A DNA stretch of 64,000 bases from Actinomycetota bacterium. Its GTDB lineage: Bacteria > Actinomycetota > Actinomycetes > Nanopelagicales > Nanopelagicaceae. The first letter of the stretch is position 1. The number at the start of each line of letters is the position of its first letter. The notes beneath the pieces are model-generated. The model saw nothing but the letters and a program-made list of their open reading frames with translations, was not told the DNA's origin and did not search any database. The stretch lies in assembly GCA_027728065.1 (NCBI GenBank), contig JAQBVO010000001.1, forward strand, positions 82,979 through 146,978. The letters are read 5' to 3'. Below are positions 35,436-43,146 of the stretch, piece by piece. The position numbers and the translations under genes were made by a program.

Positions 35436-36098
35436 GTGCCAGCGATCTTTACCGATCGGCGCGGTGGTTCAAGCCTTGCGCCATACGAGTCATTTAATTT
35501 AGCTCTGCACGTAGGCGATGACCCGGTTCGAGTTTTAGATAATCGCGCATCTCTCTCAAAGCTGAGCCCTCCAGTTGTATTCATGAATCAACTCCATGGA
35601 GACTTAATAACCGTTGTTAATGATCAAAGGGATGGTGCTCCAACGTGCGATGCATTAGTAACTAATACACCAGGATTGGCCGTTGCAGTCTTAGTCGCCG
35701 ATTGCATTCCATTATTACTCTCTTCATCCACCGTCGTAGCTGCCGTGCATGTTGGTCGTAAGGGTCTGGTGAATTCAATCGCTCTTAAAGCAGTTGAGCA
35801 GATGCGCAGATTAGGTGCAAGTTCCATACATGCCCAATTAGGCCCCTCCATATGCGGAGCCTGTTATGAAATTCCAGAGGCAATGGCCGATGAAGTTGTG
35901 CGCACCCATCCCAACGCCTTTGCCCTCACCCGTCTTGGTACTCCTGCCTTAGATTTACCTAAGGCTCTGATCGCCGATTTAGTGAGCCAGGGTATTACCT
36001 ATGAGGCCAGCGCGATCTGCACGCTTGAAGATAACAATTATTTTTCATTTCGACGTCACAATATTACTGGACGCAGCGCTGGAGTAATCTGGTTATGA
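35436..36098 (+). CDS. YfiH/LACC1-family purine nucleoside phosphorylase-like protein
   Basis: This 220-residue member of the multicopper-oxidase-like YfiH family has metal-site motifs HGDLI near residues 54-58, VLVADCIPLLL near 86-96, HVGRKGLVNSI near 104-114 and GPSICGACYEIP near 135-146. Family members act on purine nucleosides or in peptidoglycan proofreading. The position after ftsZ is conserved in Actinobacteria. The GTG start at 35436 lies 6 nt past the ftsZ stop. Confidence 0.88.
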   Translation: MPAIFTDRRGGSSLAPYESFNLALHVGDDPVRVLDNRASLSKLSPPVVFMNQLHGDLITVVNDQRDGAPTCDALVTNTPGLAVAVLVADCIPLLLSSSTVVAAVHVGRKGLVNSIALKAVEQMRRLGASSIHAQLGPSICGACYEIPEAMADEVVRTHPNAFALTRLGTPALDLPKALIADLVSQGITYEASAICTLEDNNYFSFRRHNITGRSAGVIWL

Positions 36099-36757
36099 CA
36101 CGTCGGAGCGAAATCTCAGAGCGCTTAAGCGATATAAAAAAGCGTATCGAAACGGCGGCTAAGAAGGCTGGGCGAAACCCCGATGAAATAAGCTTGATTG
36201 TAGTTACTAAGAACTTTCCAATCAGTGATATCCAAATACTTGCAGAGCTTGGTGTTAATGACTTTGGCGAAAACCGCGATAGTGATGGCGCGGTAAAGGC
36301 TCTCGCTGTTGCCGGAAGGTGGCATTTCCAGGGTCAGATTCAGAGCAATAAGTTGAAATCAATCTGTTCATGGGCACAGGTAATTCACTCTCTGGATGAG
36401 TTAGGCCACTTTAAAATTATCGCCAGAGCTGCCACGCATCCATTGGATATCTTTCTTCAACTCAATCTCGATGGAGTAAGAACTCGTGGGGGAGCATTAA
36501 TTCAATCCCTCTACCCGATCGCTGCAGCAGTTGCCGCTGATCCAGTTCATAGACTGGCAGGCCTGATGGTCGTGGCGCCTCTTGCTCTTGCACCCGAAAA
36601 AGCCTTTGAGCAACTACACGCCATCGCCACTAAATTTATTCAAGATTTTCCCCAGGCCACTGCTCTCTCGGCCGGCATGAGTGGCGACTTTGAAACTGCA
36701 ATCGCCTTTGGTGCGACACATCTGCGCATAGGCAGCCAAATCATGGGTTCTAGGTAG
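36095..36757 (+). CDS. PLP homeostasis protein (YggS/PLPBP family)
   Basis: This 220-residue fold-III PLP protein has the cofactor lysine in LIVVTKNFP near residues 29-37, then FGENR near 56-60 and WHFQGQIQSNK near 74-84. It ends with GMSGDFETAIAFGATHLRIGS, which holds the PLP phosphate. It has no known catalysis and buffers pyridoxal phosphate. It overlaps the YfiH gene by 4 nt in the usual ftsZ-yfiH-yggS-sepF order. Confidence 0.92.
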   Translation: MTRRSEISERLSDIKKRIETAAKKAGRNPDEISLIVVTKNFPISDIQILAELGVNDFGENRDSDGAVKALAVAGRWHFQGQIQSNKLKSICSWAQVIHSLDELGHFKIIARAATHPLDIFLQLNLDGVRTRGGALIQSLYPIAAAVAADPVHRLAGLMVVAPLALAPEKAFEQLHAIATKFIQDFPQATALSAGMSGDFETAIAFGATHLRIGSQIMGSR

Positions 36758-36778
36758 TGCGACAGGTACCGTTTACCT

Positions 36779-37246
36779 ATGGCCAATCCACTTAGTAGTG
36801 TCGCAAAATATTTAGGGTTGATGGATGATCCAAAGTTTGATACCTCTACAAACGCTCTGGCAGAACCAGCCTCTGGTGATGTTCGCATCAAGCCTGGCCG
36901 CGCCCGAACAGTCTCATCTGTGGCGACATCAATCAAGGGAGTTGCACCACAGTTAGATCTGCCCGTGTTAGATCGCATTATCACGTTGCACCCACGTTTC
37001 TATAATGAAGCTCGCACAATCGGTGAACACTTTCGCCAAGGTAATCCAGTAATCATTAACTTAACCGATATGGATGAATCTGAACATAAACGCCTTGTCG
37101 ATTTTGCAAGTGGACTGGCATTTGGTCTGCATGGAACTATCGAGCGCGTTACTAAAAAAGTTTTCTTAATCTCTCCAGCAAATCTTCAAGTAAGCACTGA
37201 AGATAAATCCGCTGCAGCGCAAGCAAGCTTTTTCAACCAGAGCTGA
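36779..37246 (+). CDS. sepF: Cell division protein SepF
   Basis: This 155-residue protein has an N-terminal amphipathic start ([17 protein letters not shown]) that would attach to membrane. A variable linker and the SepF core follow, with [20 protein letters not shown] near residues 90-109 and [13 protein letters not shown] near 128-140. In Actinobacteria, which lack FtsA, SepF anchors FtsZ to the membrane, and the FtsZ tail here has the matching peptide. Confidence 0.95.
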   Translation: MANPLSSVAKYLGLMDDPKFDTSTNALAEPASGDVRIKPGRARTVSSVATSIKGVAPQLDLPVLDRIITLHPRFYNEARTIGEHFRQGNPVIINLTDMDESEHKRLVDFASGLAFGLHGTIERVTKKVFLISPANLQVSTEDKSAAAQASFFNQS

Positions 37247-37252
37247 TTTTTT

Positions 37253-37534
37253 GTGCAGTTAGGCGGAATTCTTGCTGGATTTCTTCAACTTTTTTTATTT
37301 GCATTATTAGGAAGACTCATCCTTGATTACGCACGCATGTTTGCCCGTAACTGGAGACCTAGTGGCATATCACTCTATATAGTAGAAGCTATTTACGCGA
37401 TCACTGATCAACCAATGCGCTTTGTAGGTCGCTTCATTCCACCACTTCGCTTGGGAGCAGTCAGCTTGGATATGAGTTTTATAGTTCTCTTTTTTGGTGT
37501 GCAGTTATTGATGGGCCTAGTTAGAGGGATTTAG
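37253..37534 (+). CDS. YggT family membrane protein
   Basis: This 93-residue protein has two membrane helices, near residues 3-24 and 72-91. The YggT hydrophilic loop includes ITDQPMRFVGRFIPPLRLGAV near 50-70. The molecular role is unknown. The gene follows sepF as in other Actinobacteria. It starts at GTG 37253 and its last 14 bases overlap the converging ileS gene, in the place where divIVA usually lies. Confidence 0.9.
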   Translation: MQLGGILAGFLQLFLFALLGRLILDYARMFARNWRPSGISLYIVEAIYAITDQPMRFVGRFIPPLRLGAVSLDMSFIVLFFGVQLLMGLVRGI

Positions 37535-40500
37535 TCAGTACCAGGGCTAGAGCAAACTCACTCTCATCCACACCCAACTTTTCATCTCGCATCATTGATA
37601 AGGCCAAGACCTCATCTTGTATATGGTGCATGTGGCCTTGGATCGCATCGGCAATCTCGGTCGTTGCATTCCACACCACATGGATACGATCAGATATATC
37701 AAAGCCATCACTCTTTCGACGCTCCTGAATGCAGCGGATAACTTCGCGGGCATGACCTGCCAGGATAAGAGTCGGCGTGAGCTCTAAATCAAGGGCCACG
37801 CTCTGGCCATCATGGGATGCGACCATCCATCCGCTCTTTGGTACCTCGGTGATTACTAAATCCTCAAGGGTGATCTCCCACTGGCCAATCCTTACGCTGC
37901 CCGCGGCTCGCGCTCTCTTTACTAGTGCACTCGCATCGCTTGCGGCAATAGCTTTGGCGATCTCCTGAACTGCGCCACCAAATTTTGCGCCGAGAGTTTT
38001 AAAGTTGGCCTTGATTGAGATATCGACTAAATCTCCATCGGCGTTAGCGATATCTTCCAGAGCGATAACGTTGAGCTCCTCTGCGATTTGTTCGCGCATC
38101 GCTTGTGGCAGCCCAGCCCACCCGCTAGCGGCAATGAGTGCGCGTTGCAAAGGCTGTCGGATTTTGATTCCAGATTCGGCGCGGGAGGCACGACCGAGTT
38201 CGACAATACGACGGGTAAGTAAGACTTGCTGGCTTAACTCGGTATGTATCGCAGATTTATCAGCGATTGGAAAATCCGATAAGTGCACTGATGCAACGGC
38301 GTTAGGATCTGTGGCTCGCACAAGCTCTTGCCACACCTGTTCAGTTATAAATGGAACCATCGGCGCAAGTAACTGCGTAAGTGTCACTAAACACTCGTGC
38401 AAGGTGGCCATAGCGGCAACATCGCCATCCCAAAAACGGCGACGAGAGCGGCGCACATACCAGTTAGATAGATCATCGATAAAGCGTGCCAGTGATCGGC
38501 CTGCGACCTGCGAATCAAAATCGGCTAGAGCCTGATCGACTTCGATGATCAAAGCGTTAAGCTCGGAGATAATCCATCGATCCATCAAAGAGCGCTCGGA
38601 GGGTGCCGGGCTCTGGCTTAACGTAAAGTTTGATGCCTGTGCGTAGAGGGCGTGAAATGAGACTGTGTTCCAATACGTCAGAAGAGTCTTACGTACAACC
38701 TCATTAATAACATCATGTCCTACACGACGAGCAGCCCATGGAGAGCCCGCTGCCAACATGTACCAACGCACGGCATCCGCACCGTGTTGATCCATCAGAG
38801 CGATAGGCTCCAAAACATTTCCAAGGTGTTTACTCATTTTGCGGCCATCTTTGTCCAAGATATGGCCAAGACAGAGAACGGTCTTAAATGAGGATTTATC
38901 AAAGATCAACGTACCAATTGTCATTAATGTATAGAACCAACCACGTGTTTGATCTATCGCCTCACAGATAAAATCGGCAGGGAATGCCGTTTCAAACTTC
39001 TGGACCGAGCCCTCTTTGTGAGGGTAGCCCCACTGGGCAAATGGCATTGCACCAGAGTCATACCAACAGTCAATAACCTCAGGTACACGGGTCATTACAG
39101 ATGCACAGTGAGCACAGTCAATTTTAATCTCATCGACAAAGGGACGATGCGGATCTAAATTCGATAAATCTTGCCCAGCTAGTGCACCGAGCTCTGCGAG
39201 TGAATCTACGCAGATCTCATGTTTGTTCTCACAACGCCAAATAGGAAGTGGAGTACCCCAATAGCGATTACGGGATAGCGCCCAGTCAATATTGTTATTG
39301 AGCCAATCACCAAAGCGTCCCTCTCTAATCGTTTTGGGATGCCAATCCGTTGCTGCATTTTCGCGAAGGAGTGCATCTTTTATTGCAGTTGTGCGGATAT
39401 ACCAAGAGGGCTGTGCGTAATACATTAGCGGTGTATGACAGCGCCAGCAGTGTGGGTATGAGTGCTCGTATGATTGGTGCAGATATAAATCACCACTGGC
39501 CTTTAACTCTTTTACCAAAACCTTGTCGGCATCTTTGAAAAATACTCCGCCAATGACAGGTACGTCGGGTAGAAATCTTCCATCGGGTGCAATTGGATTG
39601 ACAACGGGCAGAGAGTATGCCCGACATACAGCTAAGTCATCAGCGCCAAAGGCGGGGGATTGGTGGACTAATCCAGTTCCATCCACTGTAGTGACATAAG
39701 TTGCAAGGACAACGAAATGAGCGTCAGGGATTTCGACATAATCAAATGGGCGCTTATATGTAGTGCGCTCTAAATCTTTGCCACGTAGCTTCTTAAGAAG
39801 CTTTTTTTCGCCTTTAATACTCTCAATGAACGGTTCGGCAACGACTAAAACCTCACTCTTTTCATCGAGAGTAGTTTCCACTACTACGTAATCGACATCG
39901 GGGTGCACGGCAATTGCAGTATTTGAGACCAGAGTCCATGGAGTAGTTGTCCAGACAAGGAGAGAGGCGTTCAACTGTGCAAGTTCCCCAGATGTAACGC
40001 GAAAGCGAACAAATACAGATGGATCAACGATGTTGACATATCCCTGTGCTAGCTCGTGATCAGATAATCCAGTTTCACAGCGGGGACAGTAGGGAGCTAC
40101 GCGATGATCTTGAACGAGCAGACCCTTCTTCCAGATTTCCTTAAGCGACCACCAAACACTCTCAACGTACTCGGATGACATCGTCCAGTAGGCCTGATCG
40201 AAATCGACCCAAAATCCCATGCGATCGGTCATCTCACTAAAGGCGCTAACATGGCGTTGAACAGATTCGCGACACTTCTCGTTAAAGGCTGCGACTCCAA
40301 ATTTCTCGATATCTCCTTTTGTCTTAAACCCCAACTCTTTTTCTACTGCAATCTCAACAGGTAATCCGTGACAGTCCCATCCAGCCTTACGTGTAACCAA
40401 TCGCCCCTTCATAGTTTGATAGCGCGGAAATACATCTTTAAATACACGGGCTTCAATGTGATGGGTGCCTGGCATTCCATTGGCCGTCGGTGGACCTTCA

Positions 40501-40634
40501 TAGAAACTCCATGGAGTACTACCGATGCGAGCGGCTACGGTTGCGTGAAAAATCTCGTTATCGCGCCAGAACGCTAAAATCTCGTGTTCGAGAGCAGGCA
40601 GGTCAACGGCTGCCGAGATAGCACGAAATGACAT
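37521..40634 (-). CDS. ileS: Isoleucyl-tRNA synthetase, IleS2 (eukaryote-like) type
   Basis: This class I synthetase of about 1037 residues has an HIGH-like motif GMPGTHHIEA near residues 53-62 and KMSKH near 600. A CP1 editing domain and a long C-terminal region follow. The GTHHIE form and the length place it in the IleS2 branch, known for reduced mupirocin sensitivity. The ATG at 40634 is 10 nt after a GGGGG site; an apparent 33-codon extension upstream is translation of the T-box leader. It is inverted relative to its neighbours. Confidence 0.95.
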   Translation of the reverse strand: MSFRAISAAVDLPALEHEILAFWRDNEIFHATVAARIGSTPWSFYEGPPTANGMPGTHHIEARVFKDVFPRYQTMKGRLVTRKAGWDCHGLPVEIAVEKELGFKTKGDIEKFGVAAFNEKCRESVQRHVSAFSEMTDRMGFWVDFDQAYWTMSSEYVESVWWSLKEIWKKGLLVQDHRVAPYCPRCETGLSDHELAQGYVNIVDPSVFVRFRVTSGELAQLNASLLVWTTTPWTLVSNTAIAVHPDVDYVVVETTLDEKSEVLVVAEPFIESIKGEKKLLKKLRGKDLERTTYKRPFDYVEIPDAHFVVLATYVTTVDGTGLVHQSPAFGADDLAVCRAYSLPVVNPIAPDGRFLPDVPVIGGVFFKDADKVLVKELKASGDLYLHQSYEHSYPHCWRCHTPLMYYAQPSWYIRTTAIKDALLRENAATDWHPKTIREGRFGDWLNNNIDWALSRNRYWGTPLPIWRCENKHEICVDSLAELGALAGQDLSNLDPHRPFVDEIKIDCAHCASVMTRVPEVIDCWYDSGAMPFAQWGYPHKEGSVQKFETAFPADFICEAIDQTRGWFYTLMTIGTLIFDKSSFKTVLCLGHILDKDGRKMSKHLGNVLEPIALMDQHGADAVRWYMLAAGSPWAARRVGHDVINEVVRKTLLTYWNTVSFHALYAQASNFTLSQSPAPSERSLMDRWIISELNALIIEVDQALADFDSQVAGRSLARFIDDLSNWYVRRSRRRFWDGDVAAMATLHECLVTLTQLLAPMVPFITEQVWQELVRATDPNAVASVHLSDFPIADKSAIHTELSQQVLLTRRIVELGRASRAESGIKIRQPLQRALIAASGWAGLPQAMREQIAEELNVIALEDIANADGDLVDISIKANFKTLGAKFGGAVQEIAKAIAASDASALVKRARAAGSVRIGQWEITLEDLVITEVPKSGWMVASHDGQSVALDLELTPTLILAGHAREVIRCIQERRKSDGFDISDRIHVVWNATTEIADAIQGHMHHIQDEVLALSMMRDEKLGVDESEFALALVLTKSL

Positions 40635-40639
40635 AAAAA

Positions 40640-40835
40640 GAAAACCCCCACAAGGAATAAAAACTTTGGAGGGACGATCTGCGCAGATGCACAGCTCGCG
40701 GTACCACCCACCTTGCGCCTTATCTAGCGCCACTTAAGGTACTAACCAGGCCAGTTCTACATGAGCTTGCGCTCACTTCTTCCGGCGAGCTCGTGAGGTG
40801 ATATCCCCGTCGGCGCCCGTATTGGTTAGTGGCCT
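40640..40835 (-). promoter_or_regulatory. T-box leader of ileS
   Basis: On the minus strand the leader has a Stem I closed by ACTAACCA (40830-40823) with TGGTTAGT (40748-40741). A GGGGATATCACC segment around 40800 supplies an ATC isoleucine specifier. The T-box proper, GGGTGGTACCGCG, ends at 40697. Downstream, CCCTCC (near 40670) could pair with the GGGGG ribosome site at 40649-40645, and I see no U-run terminator. Control is therefore probably at translation, as in other actinobacterial ileS T-boxes. Uncharged tRNA-Ile would open the site. Confidence 0.88.
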
Positions 40836-40914
40836 GAGTCTAGGCCATCATCGCTGCCAAATTTACTCGTGGCGCAGTTGGTATAGCTAGGACAATCGGA
40901 TTAAGGTTCGCCCC

Positions 40915-41700
40915 ATGCCTAAGAAGCGAGCGAAAAAAGCCGTTGCAAGGAAGGCCGCGCCCAAGAAGGCTAAGAAAAAGCCGGTTAAAAAAGCCGCGCC
41001 AAATAAGGCGCAAGCAAAAAAATCTGCAGCCAAAAAAACCGCCGTAAAGAAAACCGCCGTAAAGAAAACTGGCGCAAAAAAGAGTGCCGTAAAATCCATT
41101 CCGGTGAAGAAGTCAGGGAGCAGGGCATCTGCGGGCAAGACCACCCTGACCGTTGATGAGAAATCACAGACAGTTTCGGTCTCAACCGTGATTGCACCGA
41201 TCTTAGCTCCGCTCGTTCAAGAGCGTCGACTTGTCATGCCACCACCTCCACGCCCGGCGAAGAGTAATAGGAAAATCCCGCCATTAAAACCGATTAAGAG
41301 CCCACCAGCCCCGATCGTTGTCAGTGATTCGGAGGCACCATGGACTCCTTTAGAGTTAAAAGCAATCCGTACTGAGGTCGCTAACGAGCTAAAGCGTCTG
41401 CGCCGTGAACTAGCAGTTGTTGAACTCGAAATGGATTCACTGATTCAAGAGTCGGGAGAAGGCGCCGGAGATGATCAGGCAGATGCTGGAACAAAGACAT
41501 TCGAGCGCGAACATGAGATGTCACTAGTTATTAATGCCCGAGATATGGTTTTGCAGACAGAGCGGGCTCTCAATCGCATCGACTCAAAGCGCTATGGCTC
41601 CTGCGAAGAGTGCGGTAACCCAATTGGTAAGGCCCGCCTGCAAGTATTTCCACGCGCAACTCTCTGCATGCTCTGCAAGCAGAAGGAAGAACGGCGTTAG
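40915..41700 (+). CDS. DksA/TraR-type zinc-finger protein with histone-H1-like N-terminal tail
   Basis: This 261-residue protein has two parts. Residues 2-65 are almost entirely Lys, Ala and Pro in AKK/PKK/VKK repeats, like histone H1 tails or mycobacterial HupB tails. After a Pro-rich linker, the C-terminal half has a coiled coil (LKRLRRELAVVELEMDSLIQ near 157-176) and a DksA/TraR C4 zinc finger with C230, C233, C251 and C254. Family members bind RNA polymerase; the tail suggests DNA or RNA binding. It is divergent from ileS, next to lspA as in Streptomyces. Confidence 0.88.
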   Translation: MPKKRAKKAVARKAAPKKAKKKPVKKAAPNKAQAKKSAAKKTAVKKTAVKKTGAKKSAVKSIPVKKSGSRASAGKTTLTVDEKSQTVSVSTVIAPILAPLVQERRLVMPPPPRPAKSNRKIPPLKPIKSPPAPIVVSDSEAPWTPLELKAIRTEVANELKRLRRELAVVELEMDSLIQESGEGAGDDQADAGTKTFEREHEMSLVINARDMVLQTERALNRIDSKRYGSCEECGNPIGKARLQVFPRATLCMLCKQKEERR

Positions 41701-41702
41701 CT

Positions 41703-42188
41703 GTGCACAAGTGGCGCACACTCTTAAGTGTTGCCTGGTTTATCTGGATCCTCGATTTAGCAACTAAGGCCTGGGCAGTAAACCAACTTGGTAATCGCGA
41801 ACCGGTAGCGATCTTTGGTAAGTTCTTTCAACTCACGCTCGTTCGGAACCCTGGAGCTGCTTTTTCACTTGCAACCAACGCCACACTCTATCTCTCCCTT
41901 TTTTCAATAATCGTTTTTGTCGGCATCATTTACTATGCCCCACAGATTACTTCCAAAGGCTGGTCAATCGTTCTAGGTCTAACTATGGGTGGAATTTTGG
42001 GCAATCTCATGGATCGCATCTTCCGTGAACCTGGTTTTCTACGGGGGCATGTCATCGATTGGATGCAACTGCCGCGTTGGCCAGTATTTAATATCGCAGA
42101 TTGCGCAATTGTCTGCGCCGGCGGACTGGCAATCATTTTGACTGTGTGCAATATTTTTCCGATCACTAAAAGGGATGTAGCCAAATGA
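41703..42188 (+). CDS. lspA: Lipoprotein signal peptidase II
   Basis: This 161-residue, four-helix aspartyl protease cleaves prolipoprotein signal peptides after Lgt has acted. Motifs are RNPGAAFSLA near residues 49-58, GGILGNLMDRI near 97-107 and the second catalytic aspartate in FNIADCAIV near 128-136. It starts at GTG 41703, 2 nt past the zinc-finger gene, and overlaps the pseudouridine synthase gene by 4 nt. Its partner lgt is at 53697. Confidence 0.95.
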   Translation: MHKWRTLLSVAWFIWILDLATKAWAVNQLGNREPVAIFGKFFQLTLVRNPGAAFSLATNATLYLSLFSIIVFVGIIYYAPQITSKGWSIVLGLTMGGILGNLMDRIFREPGFLRGHVIDWMQLPRWPVFNIADCAIVCAGGLAIILTVCNIFPITKRDVAK

Positions 42189-43126
42189 GCCAGCGAGAGT
42201 TACGCACGCTTTCAGTGCCAGAGGGCGTTGCTGGAGAGCGCATCGATAGTGCACTCACACGTGTATTAGGGCTATCCCGCACGGCAGTAGTCAAACTTCT
42301 TGAAGATGGTGACATCACAACTTCGCGGCGCAGGATGGTTAAATCTGAACGGGTGAGCACGGGGCAGGTAATTGAGGTTCTACTGCCAGAGCCAATCAAC
42401 ACAGGTGCCATTGCACTCACACCTATCGAAGGATTAGAGATTGTCTTTGATGATCAAGACATTGTTGTCATCAGTAAGCCAGTTGGCGCTGCCGCTCATC
42501 CAACTCCAGGCTGGACTGGCCCAACTGTTGTCGGTGCTCTTAGTGCTGCCGGCTTCGTTGTCTCAACAAGTGGTGCACCTGAGCGTCAAGGGATTGTTCA
42601 TCGATTAGATGTTGGTACAAGTGGATTAATGATCGTTGCAAAGAGTGATCGTGCATTTACGGTAATGAAAGATGCGTTTCGCACTCGTAGAGTTAAAAAG
42701 ATATATCACGCCCTGATTCAGGGACATATGGATCCAACGAGCGGCACTATCGATGCACCAATTGATCGCCATCCCAAAGAGAATCATCGCTTTGCAGTTG
42801 TGGGCACCGGTAAAGAATCAATCACACATTACGAAGTAATCGAGTTTTATCGCGCTGTCTCCCTTGTCAAGGTTGAGTTAGAGACCGGGCGCACCCACCA
42901 GATTCGCGTACATTTTTCCGCGCTCAATCATCCACTAGTTGGGGATATGACCTATGGCGCCGATCCAGCACTTGCCAAGAGTCTTGGGATGTCGCGTCCG
43001 TGGCTTCACGCCAAAGAACTGCGCTTTGAGCACCCGATTACTGGTGCAAAACTTAACTTCACCGCCCCCTATCCAGCCGATCTCATAGCCTCGATCGCGT
43101 TGCTATCTGATGCAGTCCTTCCATAA
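42185..43126 (+). CDS. RluA/RluD-family 23S rRNA pseudouridine synthase
   Basis: This 313-residue protein has an N-terminal S4 RNA-binding domain (about residues 14-75) and an RluA-type catalytic domain. HRLDVGTSGLMIVAK lies near 139-153, with the catalytic Asp in HRLD, and ETGRTHQIRVH is near 237-247. It makes pseudouridines in 23S rRNA, most likely the RluD sites. The lspA-rluD order is conserved. Confidence 0.92.
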   Translation: MSQRELRTLSVPEGVAGERIDSALTRVLGLSRTAVVKLLEDGDITTSRRRMVKSERVSTGQVIEVLLPEPINTGAIALTPIEGLEIVFDDQDIVVISKPVGAAAHPTPGWTGPTVVGALSAAGFVVSTSGAPERQGIVHRLDVGTSGLMIVAKSDRAFTVMKDAFRTRRVKKIYHALIQGHMDPTSGTIDAPIDRHPKENHRFAVVGTGKESITHYEVIEFYRAVSLVKVELETGRTHQIRVHFSALNHPLVGDMTYGADPALAKSLGMSRPWLHAKELRFEHPITGAKLNFTAPYPADLIASIALLSDAVLP

Positions 43127-43146
43127 GTAATAGCCTTAGATTATCT

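Noticed and set aside
40635..40733. N-terminal extension of IleS to an upstream start at 40733
   Set aside because: The added 33 residues are translation of T-box leader RNA, and the family start with a ribosome site is at 40634.
40855..40914. tRNA-like stretch (GGCGCAGTTGGTATAGC ... GGTTCGCCCC) before the zinc-finger gene
   Set aside because: It recalls D- and T-arm sequences, but no acceptor or anticodon stem can be formed around it. The region more likely holds the divergent ileS and zinc-finger gene promoters.
40887..41197. Phe/Ala-rich ORFs antisense to the Lys-rich tail
   Set aside because: They are a mirror of the AAG/GCC repeat codons on the other strand, with no ribosome site or family match.
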